Origin: Methanococcoides sp. AM1 | GTDB taxonomy: Archaea; Halobacteriota; Methanosarcinia; Methanosarcinales; Methanosarcinaceae | Length of the DNA stretch: 64,000 nt | Assembly: GCF_900774055.1 (NCBI RefSeq) | Contig: NZ_CAAGSW010000005.1 | Location: 1-64,000, forward strand | Reading direction: 5' to 3' | Shown: positions 8,631 to 19,251 of the stretch, piece after piece | How the letters are laid out: each line of letters starts with the position of its first letter | Position numbering within the stretch: position 1 is the stretch's first letter | Notes under the pieces: generated by a model | Database searches by the model: none | Told to the model about the DNA's origin: nothing | What the model saw: only the letters and a program-made list of their open reading frames with translations | Translations under genes and position numbers: made by a program

Positions 8631-9815
8631 TTATTTTTCAATTCCCTTGCTAACTCTTTCCAATAGCTCCTTAATTTCATCATTTAGCTCGGCTGCTTTT
8701 GAATCTAGATACTGGAGAGACTTTAGTTTAACACCATCAGAAGAGATCTTATCTTCCTCTTTCAATACTTCCTTTACAGACTCCAGATCATCTTTAAGCC
8801 TGTCTTTCTGCTCCAAGATGGAATCGATATTTTGCCTTTCTGTTGACTTAATTTCCTCATCAGTGATCGTATTGACCAGATCAAAGAATTCATTCTGTTT
8901 CTGTTCCATATCTTCGATCAATTTATCTATCTTCTTAGTTGTCTCCGCCTCTATAGCCTTACCAAAAATTACATCTTCTGTTGTAACCTGTGTGACATAT
9001 TCATAAGTTGCCGGTGGCTTAACACCTACCTTATCATGATCAGAGGGTATGAAAAGGATATTCTTATCGTAGACCCTCTGATTCATAAATGTTGGAGATA
9101 CTATTTCGATATGATCTTCATGAAGGCTATCGAACATCATCTTTTTCAGATCTGACCTTTTGGTTATAAGGCTGGATACATCCTTCAAAAGACCCCCTAC
9201 CTTGTAAGTAACTGAAAAATCGCCTAATTCGACCACATGGACAAAAATATTCTCAAGATCTACTTTTTCTGCGGCCTTAATGAGAGCCTTTTCGATCTGC
9301 TCTCTTGATACATTATATCCTAATGAAACAGTAGTCGAGATAATTGTACCTGATGAACTTACAGTTACCAGAGGATTAGAGATCAATTTCAGGTTAGGTA
9401 TGGTAATAATATCACGATCGACCGATTGGACCTGAGTATGCAGTATCCCGATCTCCGACACCTTCCCAAAGGTTTCTTCGACTCTTATATAATCGCCTGC
9501 TTTGAAAGGTTTTATTCGACTTAGCATTATACCGGACATACCATTTGCTACAAAAGTGGTCGATGATAACGCCATGGAGGCACCGATCAGGATACCAAAA
9601 AAGCTCAGGAGAGTCTGCTTCGTATTATCCGAGATTGGAAGGGTAAGCACAAAAACTACAAGCCCGACGAGTGCTACCAGAAAAAGAATGAACTGCTCAA
9701 AGGTCTTTTGATCTGAGAATATACGAGTCTTCCTGAAAATGTATCCCAGTGCAGTCAAAAGAATGAGCGTACTCATAACTACGATAATACCAGGATAGTA
9801 TTCTTCCAGTACCAT
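8631..9815 (-). CDS. mscS: small-conductance mechanosensitive channel, MscS family
   Basis: 394 aa. Three hydrophobic segments occupy the first ~105 residues. The pore helix/beta domain follows (GASMALSSTTFVANGMSGIM, then FKAGDYIRVEETFGKV). The mid part forms the cytoplasmic vestibule. The last ~110 residues are strongly charged and heptad-like, an added coiled coil not found in the minimal E. coli MscS. It should release solutes on hypo-osmotic shock. GGGGGA lies seven bases before the ATG. It is transcribed toward larA but separated by 285 bases carrying iterons and a promoter. Confidence 0.9.
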   Translation of the reverse strand: MVLEEYYPGIIVVMSTLILLTALGYIFRKTRIFSDQKTFEQFILFLVALVGLVVFVLTLPISDNTKQTLLSFFGILIGASMALSSTTFVANGMSGIMLSRIKPFKAGDYIRVEETFGKVSEIGILHTQVQSVDRDIITIPNLKLISNPLVTVSSSGTIISTTVSLGYNVSREQIEKALIKAAEKVDLENIFVHVVELGDFSVTYKVGGLLKDVSSLITKRSDLKKMMFDSLHEDHIEIVSPTFMNQRVYDKNILFIPSDHDKVGVKPPATYEYVTQVTTEDVIFGKAIEAETTKKIDKLIEDMEQKQNEFFDLVNTITDEEIKSTERQNIDSILEQKDRLKDDLESVKEVLKEEDKISSDGVKLKSLQYLDSKAAELNDEIKELLERVSKGIEK

Positions 9816-10119
9816 AATATTTTTTATCCCCCAGAAACACAGAAAATATAAATTGGATATAAGTACTAATTTTGTTTTTGTTTTATAAAAATGTGTTTGT
9901 GAAAGAAGCGATCCGAAAAACAGTTCATAAAATATTTAGACACATATCAATTTTCTGACCATACCGTGACATAATGCTTGAAAACAGAATTCTACGGCCA
10001 CTAACATCGGTAAAAAAAATAGAACTCATCCCACACATATCGCAAATAATAAAAAACGGTATCAATGTAACGCAATAATTTTAAGATTATCAGAAATCAA
10101 ATATAAGTAAAAAACATAA
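9816..10119. other. divergent promoter region, mscS / TPR gene
   Basis: About 300 A+T-rich bases between divergent genes. A minus-strand TATA-like TTTATATT near 9846 suits mscS. A plus-strand AAATATAAG at 10099-10107 suits the TPR gene and predicts transcription starting near 10128. No ORF, tRNA or strong hairpin is seen. Confidence 0.5.
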
Positions 10120-10146
10120 TTGATGCAAAATTATTTAAATATAAAA

Positions 10147-12822
10147 ATGGAACATATATATATGTATCTTGATTATGCTGAGAAATGGATTAAAAAAGGA
10201 GATAGCTTATTTAGTCTCAAAAAATACGAAGAAGCAATTGATGCATACAATAAAGCACTTGAGATATATTCAAAGGATGAAGGTGCATGGGAAAGCAAAG
10301 GAAATGCTCACTTTAATCTAAAAAGATATGAAGAGGCAATTGATGCATACAATGAAGCTCTTGAAATAAATCCGGAACTTGAGGGCATCTGGATAAATAA
10401 AGGAAATTCTTTTTTTAATATCAAACGATATGAGGAAGCAATTGAAGCATATGATCAAGCTATAAAGATCTACCCTGAAGATGAAAATGCGTGGATCAAC
10501 AAAGGAAATGCTTATTTTAATCTTAAAAAATACGAAGAAACAGTTGAGGCATATACTAAAGCCCTGGAGATATATCCTGAAGAGGAAAATGTATGGATCA
10601 ACAAGGGAAATGCATATTCACATCTGGAAAGATACGAAGAAGCAATTGAAACATATAACAGGGCATTGGAGATCAATCCGGAATCAAAAGATGCATGGGA
10701 AAACAAAGGAAATGCATATTCACATTTGGAAAAGAGTGATGAAGCGATCGATGCATTCAATAAGACCCTGGAGATCGATCCGGAAAATGAAGATGCGTGG
10801 GGAAGTAAAGGAAACACCCTCTATGACCTGGGTAAATATGAAGAAGCAATTGAAGCATTCAATAAAACCCTAGAGATAGATCCGGAAAATGAAAATACCT
10901 GGGCAAAAAAAGGGAAGGCATATTTCAATCTGAACGAGTACACAGAAGCAATTGAAGCATTCAATAGAGCCCTGGAGATCGATCCGGAAAATGAAAACAC
11001 CTGGGCAAAAAAAGGGAAGGCGCATTTCAACCTGAAGGAATATGCAGAGGCAATTGAAGCATTCAATAAAAATCTGGAGATCGATCCAAAAGATGGAACC
11101 ATATGGGCAAGCAAAGGGAATGCCTGCTTAATTCTGGAAAAGTATGAAGAAGCAATTCAGGCATACGAGAAAGCTACGGAACTTGATCCGAAAAACGGAA
11201 GCATATGGGAAAGCAGAGGAGATGCCTGCATAATACTGGAAAAGTATGAAGAAGCAATTCAGGCATACGAGAAAGCGATAAAGCTTGACCTAAATAATGA
11301 AAGAATATGGGCAAGCAAAGGAAATGCGCATACCAGCCTGAAACAATACGAAAACTCAATTGAAGCATACAATAATGCGACAGATATCGATCCAAAAGAT
11401 GAATCTGTTTGGGTCAGTAAAGGAAATGCATATTTCAACCTGAAAAAGTACGAAGAGGCAATTCAGGCATACAGTAGAGCCCTTCAGCTAGATCCGAAAA
11501 ACGAACTTGCATGGATATCCAAAGGAAATGCATGTTCGATCCTCGAAAGACAAGCAGAAGCAATTGAAGCATATAATAAAGCCACAGAAATAAACCCCGG
11601 TTCTGAAGACGTATGGATCAATAAGGGAAATACACTTTTTACTCTGGAAATATACGACGAAGCACTCAACTCATATGAGAAGGCCATTGAGATCGATCCG
11701 GGATCGGAAAGAGTATGGACCAATAAAGGAAATGCATATTTCTGTCTGGAAAGATACGAAGAAGCAATATATGCATACAATAAGGCCACAGAAATATATC
11801 CTGAATCTGAATTCGTATGGACCAATAAAGGAAATGCATATTCCTATCTAAAGAGATATAAGGATGCGATCACAGCATACAGTAAGGCGCTCCAGCTAAA
11901 GCCAAATGATAAAAATGCATGGGCAAACAAAGGAAATGCGTATTTGTATCTGAAAGAATACGAAGATGCTATCATAGCATATGAGAAAGCTTTGCAGATA
12001 GATCCTGAAGATGAAAAAACATGGATCAACAAAGGAAATGCATATTCACAGGTGAAGAAATACGAGAACTCAATTGATGCATATGAGAAAGCTCTTCAGT
12101 TGAATCCGGAAGATGAAAATGTATGGATAAGCAAAGGAAATGTTTACTATCATTTGAAAAAGTACGAAAAATCAATTGAAGCCTACAATAAAGCCCTTGA
12201 GATAAATCCAAATTGCGAAGATGTATGGACCAATAAAGGAAACGTATTTTCCCATATGAAAAAATATGAGGAATCGAGTGAAGCTTACAATAAGGCTCTG
12301 GAGATGAACCCGGAGAATGTGGCTGTACACCTTAATTATGCAAATACATTAAGAGAGAACAAAAAGTTCAGTGAAGCTGAAACTGAAGTAACACTCGTAC
12401 TCCAGATGAATCCATCAAATTCATTTGCATTAGGAGCTCTTGGAGATATTCTCTCAGATGAAGGCTATTTCGAAAAAGCGATTGAGGAATATGAAAAAGC
12501 ACTTTTCAATTCAGAGGAGATGCACCCTTCCTCGATCTCGGAGATCTATAATAATATGGGTAGAGCATATGGAGAACTGGAAGATTACGAGAAAGCTGAG
12601 AAATATTTCCGGAAGGCCCTGTCAGAAGATGAATATAATGTAAAAGCAATAAGGAATAGTCGAATTCTTGAGAAGATGAAAGATTCCCAGGGCTTGTTGA
12701 AGAAGATGTTCAAAATTAAGCGTTCAAATGAAGCAAAACCTGAGTTTGAGCTGAGCAGCAGTTATGGTCTTATCGAGGCAAAGAACCAGATCCATGAGAA
12801 TGCTCTTGAAATTGAATACTGA
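10147..12822 (+). CDS. 24-repeat tetratricopeptide (TPR) protein
   Basis: About 890 aa made of 24 consecutive 34-residue TPRs. The first 21 are near-regular, with a W-x-x-KGNA start and an AIEAYxKALEIxP end; the last three are degenerate, followed by a ~50-residue C-terminal tail. No signal peptide, TM segment or catalytic domain is visible, so it is probably a cytosolic scaffold. The frame is open to ATG 10123, but the TATA at 10099-10107 predicts transcription starting near 10128, so ATG 10147 (or 10162) with a very short or absent leader is chosen; no SD is seen. Its DNA shows a 102-bp periodicity. Partner proteins are unknown. Confidence 0.9.
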   Translation: MEHIYMYLDYAEKWIKKGDSLFSLKKYEEAIDAYNKALEIYSKDEGAWESKGNAHFNLKRYEEAIDAYNEALEINPELEGIWINKGNSFFNIKRYEEAIEAYDQAIKIYPEDENAWINKGNAYFNLKKYEETVEAYTKALEIYPEEENVWINKGNAYSHLERYEEAIETYNRALEINPESKDAWENKGNAYSHLEKSDEAIDAFNKTLEIDPENEDAWGSKGNTLYDLGKYEEAIEAFNKTLEIDPENENTWAKKGKAYFNLNEYTEAIEAFNRALEIDPENENTWAKKGKAHFNLKEYAEAIEAFNKNLEIDPKDGTIWASKGNACLILEKYEEAIQAYEKATELDPKNGSIWESRGDACIILEKYEEAIQAYEKAIKLDLNNERIWASKGNAHTSLKQYENSIEAYNNATDIDPKDESVWVSKGNAYFNLKKYEEAIQAYSRALQLDPKNELAWISKGNACSILERQAEAIEAYNKATEINPGSEDVWINKGNTLFTLEIYDEALNSYEKAIEIDPGSERVWTNKGNAYFCLERYEEAIYAYNKATEIYPESEFVWTNKGNAYSYLKRYKDAITAYSKALQLKPNDKNAWANKGNAYLYLKEYEDAIIAYEKALQIDPEDEKTWINKGNAYSQVKKYENSIDAYEKALQLNPEDENVWISKGNVYYHLKKYEKSIEAYNKALEINPNCEDVWTNKGNVFSHMKKYEESSEAYNKALEMNPENVAVHLNYANTLRENKKFSEAETEVTLVLQMNPSNSFALGALGDILSDEGYFEKAIEEYEKALFNSEEMHPSSISEIYNNMGRAYGELEDYEKAEKYFRKALSEDEYNVKAIRNSRILEKMKDSQGLLKKMFKIKRSNEAKPEFELSSSYGLIEAKNQIHENALEIEY

Positions 12823-12936
12823 TACTCGCACGTATTCAAAGAGTTATTTGAGATCTATTACGCAAAGTAGTTGTCAGATATGTTCGGAAGGTCTCTTAAC
12901 CGAGATCTTCTAAATATTCCTGAAAACGATCTTTTT

Positions 12937-13449
12937 TCAGGATAGTATTTTTTTGAACATTCTTCTGAGCAAGGTCTTTTTGAGAAGGAAATAATCCTGA
13001 GTGGCATTCATAATAGCACGTTTTTCCAGCATTTTTCGGTCTTCAGGCCACTGCGACATTACCTTTTCCAGCGATTCCATGAGAAGTACTCTTTTTTCTT
13101 TTGGAAGCTTCGTCAGCAGATCGATACGGGTCGTTACTATCTTGAACATATCCTCTTCTGACAAGCCACCCTCAGCATCGAGCATTTCATTTATTGCTTT
13201 TAATCTTTCATCATCCGGCATGCTATAAAATTCATCCAGATTTTTGCATATTGTATCACACTTCTCCTCCTCAGATCTTGAAGTGAGTTGCCTTATTGTT
13301 TCTGTTATGCACTTGACAGTTTCAGCCTGCTCTTTGTAAAGCTTACAGACCGGACATTTTTCAAAATGCTCATCAATAGAGCTGGAATCGTCACCAATAC
13401 ATTTCTCACATGCTTTTGCAAGCTCTTCCAACTTATCTTCTGCAATCAT
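12937..13449 (-). CDS. small Cys/His-rich protein, possible zinc-binding regulator
   Basis: 170 aa, no family recognised with certainty. The N terminus carries CEKC...H-x3-CPVC (about residues 14-37), a pattern like the zinc-binding heads of anti-sigma-type proteins, and two further Cys near 48 and 66. The rest is charged and helical, with a basic C terminus (LLRRMFKKILS). There is no TM segment. GGAG precedes the ATG by ten bases, and a TATA (TTATATATAAAAG) lies at about 13485-13497 on the minus strand. It sits between a TPR scaffold and sensor kinases, so a signalling role is possible but unproven. Confidence 0.65.
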   Translation of the reverse strand: MIAEDKLEELAKACEKCIGDDSSSIDEHFEKCPVCKLYKEQAETVKCITETIRQLTSRSEEEKCDTICKNLDEFYSMPDDERLKAINEMLDAEGGLSEEDMFKIVTTRIDLLTKLPKEKRVLLMESLEKVMSQWPEDRKMLEKRAIMNATQDYFLLKKTLLRRMFKKILS

Positions 13450-13802
13450 AATTCAGCATCTCCTATAAGGCATTTAGATGCACTTTTATATATAATTGAT
13501 CTTTTGATCACCCTATCGATAGCCTTACAGAGAACTATAATTCTATTTAAATTCCTAAAGTATAGTTCACGCATTATATAATCGATATCTGTTCAATTTA
13601 AACCAGTTTAGTTTTGTGATTCTGAATTTAACTAATAACTTCAGAAAAGTTAGCAAACTTGGTTAAGCTTCCGATATAGGCACCAACTTGTTTAAAAATC
13701 GAAATGTTTATATGAATATATTCGAATTGGAGATGAAATTTAAAGTATTAAATTAAAATATATAAATTGAAATCACAACATTTGACCCTGGGAGCACAAT
13801 AA
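13450..13802. other. divergent promoter region before the eight-PAS kinase
   Basis: 350 A+T-rich bases. The left end has the minus-strand promoter of the Cys/His protein. The right end has TATATAAAT at 13759-13767 and GGGAG at 13790-13794 for the kinase, giving a leader of only about 15 nt that still includes an SD. No other gene or structured element is seen. Confidence 0.5.
13759..13767 (+). promoter_or_regulatory. TATA box of the eight-PAS kinase
   Basis: TATATAAAT is 36-44 bases before the ATG, preceded by A-rich bases suitable as a BRE. Predicted transcription start is near 13788, just before the GGGAG SD. Confidence 0.45.
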
Positions 13803-16800
13803 ATGACTGGTAATCTTAAAAAGCATATATCTACTTTTGAAAAAGAACTATCACTAAAAAATCAGGCTATCGAATCAAATGTTAGTGCTATTGCTTTAAC
13901 AGATCTAGAGGGAGAGATCATCTACATAAACAGTACTTTTTTGAAAATGTTCGGATTTGATAACAAAAACTATTTTTTGTGTAGACATGCAGCCAACTTC
14001 TGGAATAAACAGACTGAAGCAACAGAAATAATAAAAATTGTTCAGGAAACAGGTCATTGGTCTGGTGAGCTCACAGTTAAAAAGAAGAATGGTTCAAAGC
14101 TCATAACACTTTTTTCTGCTAGTATCATAAGGGACAATTCTAAGAAACCAGTTGCTATGATGACATCTTTCATAGATATTTCCAAGCAGAGGGAGTTGGA
14201 AAACGATCTTGAAACGATATTTAATTCCATTAACGATGAAATTGCTATATTTAACCTTGAAGGACAGTTCTTAGAAGCAAACCAGATCACGTTTGATAAA
14301 TTGGGATACACAAAGGATGAATTAATGCAAATGACGGTGATGGACATAACACCACCTGAATTTAGAGAAACACTGCGTGAACAAGTTTTTGAAAAATTAG
14401 AACAGGGAGGCGGAATCGTCGAAACTGTCAGTAAGCACAAAGATGGTTCTTTGGTATCAATTGAACTTAACATTCGTCCGATCGAATACAAAGGAAATCC
14501 TGCAGTCATAACCGTTGCCAGGGATACAACCGAACGAAAGAAAACAGAAACTGCATTGAAAGCGAGTGAAAAGAAATACTCAACTCTGGTTGAAAACGGA
14601 AATGATGGTATTGTTATAATTCAAGATTATTTGCTTAAATTTGTAAATCAAAAATTCATAGATATATCCGGGTTTCCAAAGAAGGAATTGATCGGAAGCC
14701 CATTTTTTAATCTCGTTTCAACTGAATATAAGGAACTCTCAATGAAAAGACATGAACAGAGATTTAGCAGTAATAATATTCCAAACAATTATGAGATCGA
14801 TATCTTGTCAGAGAATGGTAGCCTTATTCCAGTGGAGATAAGTGGATCTGTTATCGAGTATGAAGGCAAACCCGCAAATATGGCAATACTTCGCGATATC
14901 ACTGAACGCAAGACAATGGAACAAAAGATTAGAGAAACTGACTTGAAAAACCAGGCAATTCTGAACGCTTTACCTGATTTGATATTCCAATTTACTATAG
15001 ATGGAACAATTATTGATTATCGCCCATCTCCTGAGATCGATACATATGTTCAACCTAAAGAGTTTTTAGGCAAAAAAGTCAACGAAGTTCTGCCAAAAGA
15101 AATTGCAACCGGGATATTTTCCTCAATTGAGCAAGTGGTCAAAACAACAAAAATTCAACGTTTTGATTACCAGCTTCTGATAGATGGAAAAATGAACTAT
15201 TTTGAAGCTCGGCTGGTCCTTAGCGGAGAAGATTCTATATTGGCCATTGTTTCAGATATCACAGAGCGTAAGTTAGCAGAGAGTGAATTGAAGAAAAGTG
15301 AAGAAAAATATTCAGCTCTGGTAGAAAATGGAAATGATGGTATTCTTATTGTTCAGGACGGTTTGTTGAAATTTGTTAACTCAAAAATGGCAGAAATGAC
15401 AGGTTACAATCTGGAAGAACCGATTGGAACTCCATTTTTAGAATATGTAAATGAAGCTCACCGAAAATTGGTTCTTGAGAAATATGAACAGAAATTAGAA
15501 AATGGTAACAATAACCGATCCAGGTATGAATTTGATATTCTTTCTAAAGATGGAAACAAGATATAGGTTGACGCCAGTGCAGCTACCATTGAATACGAGA
15601 GCAGGCCTGCAGTTATGGCAATCTTGCGTGATATAACCAAGAAAAAAGAAATGGTAAATGCACTGAAAACATCAGAAAAGAAATTCAGAAACATTTTTAA
15701 CAACTCCAATGATGCAATTGCCATATATGACCTGAAAGGTAACGTCCTTGAAGTAAATGAAATTGCTTGCGAATTCACTGGTCGCAATCGAAATGAAATT
15801 TTACAAAACTCAATTATTGATATGGTTTCGCCTGGATATAGAGCAAGGTTAACTGAAGATCTAAAACAACTTTATGAAGACAAATACTCAATATTTGAAA
15901 CATTTATTCTTTCCAAAGATGGAGTGAGCATCCCTGTAGAACTAAGTAATCGTATTATTGAGTATGAAAACCAAACAGCTGTATTGAGCATTGCCAGAGA
16001 TATTACAGAGCGAAAAGAGTCAGAAAGGAAATTAAAAGAAAGTGAAACAAAATACAGGGAAGTTGTTTCATCGATCGATGCACTCTTCTGGAAAGCAGAT
16101 GTGGCAGAAGATGGAAGCTTTATTAATACGTATCTTTCCCCTTTTGCAGATAAGTTGTATGGAGTAGAAAAAGGAATATTAGGGAACGATTGGGCTAAAT
16201 CATTTAGTTACGTACACCCCGACGATCTGCCTGGTTTGTTCCAAAAACTAAATGAGATCATCAAAGAAAGATATTCCCTTAATAATTATGAATATCGTGT
16301 CATTAGACCAGATGGAACTCAATTATGGGTATATGAAAAAGCCATATCAAATGTTAATTCAGAAGGAGCAGTGCAAATATTCGGAACTACAGTCGACATA
16401 ACAGAACTTAAAACCATACATGATGAACTGGTAGTCGAAAGGGACCTGGCACAAAAGTATTTTGATGTTGCTAAAGTTATTATGTTAGTTCTTAACACGA
16501 ATGGTAATGTTGTTCAAATTAACAAAAAGGGATGTGAAGTCCTTGGTTATGAAGAAGAAGATATTGTCGGAAAGAATTGGAGTGAGAACTTCCTTCTGGA
16601 ATACTTCCGCGAACAAGTTGAAAAACAAATGGAATATTTACTGTCAAATAATAAGAAAAAAATAGAATACCATGAAAATCCAATTTTGAATTCTGTTGGT
16701 GAAGAAAGGTGGATAGCATGGAACACTTCTATATTAAGTAACAAAAATGGTGATATTGAAGGAATTCTATGCTCGGGACAGGATATTACAGAGCGAAAGC

Positions 16801-17558
16801 TATTCGAAGAGAATTTAGTGGATGCGAAAATAACTTCTGAGCTTGCAAATCGCTCCAAGAGCGAGTTCCTGGCAAATATGAGCCATGAACTAAGAACTCC
16901 GCTTAATTCTGTAATTGGTTTTTCGGATGTTCTGTACAATGAGACTTTTGGAGAGCTTAATGAAAAACAAAGGAAATATACAGAGAATATCCATAAAAGT
17001 GGACAGAATCTTTTGAAGATCATAAATAACATACTTGACCTCTCGGCCATAGAAGCAAGAACAACTGAACTAAATTGTGAAACGTTTTTTTTCTCCGATG
17101 TTCTCAAAGAAGTCAGAAAAAATATGATCCCACTTGCAACGCAAAAGAACATATCCATAGATATCGATACTGAGGACATGATCTTGATGAATGGTGACAA
17201 AAACAAAGTTATACAGATACTTAACAATCTCATCAGCAATGCGATCAAATTTAACAATAATGATGGTTCGATCCTTATCAAAGCACAAAACATCGATAAT
17301 GAAATAAATATATCAATAATGGATACAGGAATCGGAATCCCTGAAAAAGAGATTGAGAAACTATTCGACCCATTTTATCAGATCGACGGATCAACATCAC
17401 GAGACTATGGAGGAAATGGGATTGGTCTTGCCCTTGTAAAGTATTTTGTTGGAATGCATAAGGGCGATGTCTGGATAGAAAGTCAGGAAGGAATCGGGAC
17501 TGAGGTTCATATTAAACTTCCTGCTGAACAAAAGATCGCCTCCAGGATTGTAAACTGA
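13803..17558 (+). CDS. eight-PAS sensor histidine kinase with in-frame UAG (codon 588)
   Basis: A 1251-codon frame that is continuous except for one TAG at 15564-15566. Eight PAS domains run from residue 15 to about 990, then comes HisKA with SHELRTPLNS (His1028) and HATPase_c with NLISNAIKF, DTGIGIP and GGNGIGLAL. It is soluble, with no TM segment. Without UAG decoding, the first product (587 aa) has no kinase domain. Re-initiation at ATG 15615 could give a separate 647-aa kinase. The codon falls in PAS 5, where PAS 3 aligns gap-free and has Pro. Pyrrolysine insertion, partial readthrough, or a recent nonsense mutation are the three readings. The first two fit the complete absence of TAG stops in neighbouring genes. 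Reported here as one gene. Confidence 0.75.
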
Positions 17559-17676
17559 ACTTACAAGTCGAACACAGGGTTTATGGGAAAGAAAAAGTTA
17601 TAGGCGGATCATTTCATGTTCTTCCATGGGATCGAGAATAAAATACATCATTTATTAAAATTATCCACATATACCT

Positions 17677-19251
17677 TCAACCCCATTTGTTCAAAGTGAC
17701 CCAGAAAATACTTCCCCGCCCCTCAGGATTATCCTCGACCCCAACACTGCCACCATGAAGATCAACTATCTTCCTGACTATGGCAAGACCGAGACCAGTT
17801 CCCTTGATACCTTTTTTTGTGACGCGTTTGAAACGCTCGAACAACTCCGGCTTGTTCTCGTCAGAAACCCCTTCGCCAAGATCCGTAACTGACACTTTCC
17901 ATTCATCACCGGCATCTGAGATGGCAATGATAATCCTTTCATTTTCAGGGCTGTATTTTATCGCGTTTGACAGCAGATTAGAAAACACATCCTCTATCAT
18001 CGGGTTTGCTTTTGCAGGATACGTACCTTTATGAGCAAATTCAACTACCATCTGCCTCTCTTCGATGTTGGGCCTGAAGTTGCCGACCACACTCTCAATA
18101 ACAAGAGCCAGATCCATTTCCTGAAACTCGATCTCCTCGAAGGAATCCAGTTTTGCGAACCTTGCAGCATTTTCGATCATATCTATCAGTTTTTTATTGT
18201 TGCGATCAATGGTCCTTACCATATCATGCTTCTTCTCATCATCCTCCATCTCAAGCAACAGCTCGGCATAACCCTTGACGATACCTGCAGGATTTAGAAG
18301 ATCATGGCGCATTATGTCGGTGAAAAGTTCTTTAAGTTCGTTTGAATGTTCAAGGTCTTCCGCATACTTTTTGAGTTTTTCAAGAGATTCCCTGCGCTGG
18401 ACAAGTCTCCACAAGCCTTGCATCAAGAGCGTCAGCTGGCGAACATCGGAAGCATCATAATCTCCTTCTTTGTTGCTAACACCCGCAGTTGCGACTATCC
18501 TCTCCCCTTCAAAGATAGGAACTGCCATGTAGTTACTGAGTTCCACATGACCTTCAGGATAGCCTTTCTTAAGAGGGTCCGGGGCATTATAATCATTGAT
18601 AATAACAGGTTTTCGCTGCCTTATCGGTTCGCCCCACAAGCCGATCCTATCAACTTCGTAAACGAATTTCCGGTCAGGCACGGTGCACTCTTTCATGACA
18701 CTGTTCGACCAGGTATGCATTATGAGAGCTGACTCGTCTTCGTTCAAAAAAGCCAGGTAACCGATATTGCTGCCGGTGAGTTTGACAGCTTCTTCATGAA
18801 CAAAGTCTGCTATCTCCTGCATGGGCGCATCCATCATCTGTTCAAGTTTCAGCAGTGCTTCAAGGCGGGATTCATCAATTTTTAATGTATCTTCAAGGCT
18901 TCTTCTCAGTGAGATATCCTCGATAATGCATATCCCGCCCAGAAGTGAGCCGTCTTCCGACACATCCGGACTGCAATGAAACTCCATCTGAACAGATGAG
19001 ACCTCTGGAGAAGGTAAATACTCACCCTCATACTGAACGGGTGTTCCTGAAAGCACTGTTTGAATAGCTGAACCCATTTGCTCGTCATTAAAAATAGAAA
19101 GTATGTCCGATCCGATGATATTTTCCTTCTTTTTGTCAATGATCGCAGAAGACCGTTCATTGCAAAGAGTAACGATCCCCTCACGATCAAAATAGATGAT
19201 CCCCAGAGGAGATTTCTCAAATATCATACGATATTCTTTTTCGGATCCCAT
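17677..19251 (-). CDS. PAS-GAF sensor histidine kinase
   Basis: 524 aa. An N-terminal PAS (about 5-120), then a GAF domain (about 135-285) with GYLAFLNEDES and NYMAVPIFEGERIVATAGVSN, a HisKA-like helix pair with FTDIMRHDLLNPAG (His is the phospho-acceptor), and HATPase_c with NLLSNAIKYSP, DLGEGV and GTGLGLAI. The HDLLNP form of the H-box is common in methanogen kinases. Soluble, with no receiver domain. Convergent with the eight-PAS kinase, 118 bases apart. GAAGGGA precedes the ATG. Ligand unknown. Confidence 0.9.
   Translation of the reverse strand: MGSEKEYRMIFEKSPLGIIYFDREGIVTLCNERSSAIIDKKKENIIGSDILSIFNDEQMGSAIQTVLSGTPVQYEGEYLPSPEVSSVQMEFHCSPDVSEDGSLLGGICIIEDISLRRSLEDTLKIDESRLEALLKLEQMMDAPMQEIADFVHEEAVKLTGSNIGYLAFLNEDESALIMHTWSNSVMKECTVPDRKFVYEVDRIGLWGEPIRQRKPVIINDYNAPDPLKKGYPEGHVELSNYMAVPIFEGERIVATAGVSNKEGDYDASDVRQLTLLMQGLWRLVQRRESLEKLKKYAEDLEHSNELKELFTDIMRHDLLNPAGIVKGYAELLLEMEDDEKKHDMVRTIDRNNKKLIDMIENAARFAKLDSFEEIEFQEMDLALVIESVVGNFRPNIEERQMVVEFAHKGTYPAKANPMIEDVFSNLLSNAIKYSPENERIIIAISDAGDEWKVSVTDLGEGVSDENKPELFERFKRVTKKGIKGTGLGLAIVRKIVDLHGGSVGVEDNPEGRGSIFWVTLNKWG

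Noticed and set aside
10512-12032. Several long antisense ORFs through the TPR gene
   Set aside because: They mirror the 102-bp repeat of the TPR gene, so their length and similarity to each other are by-products of its repeats.
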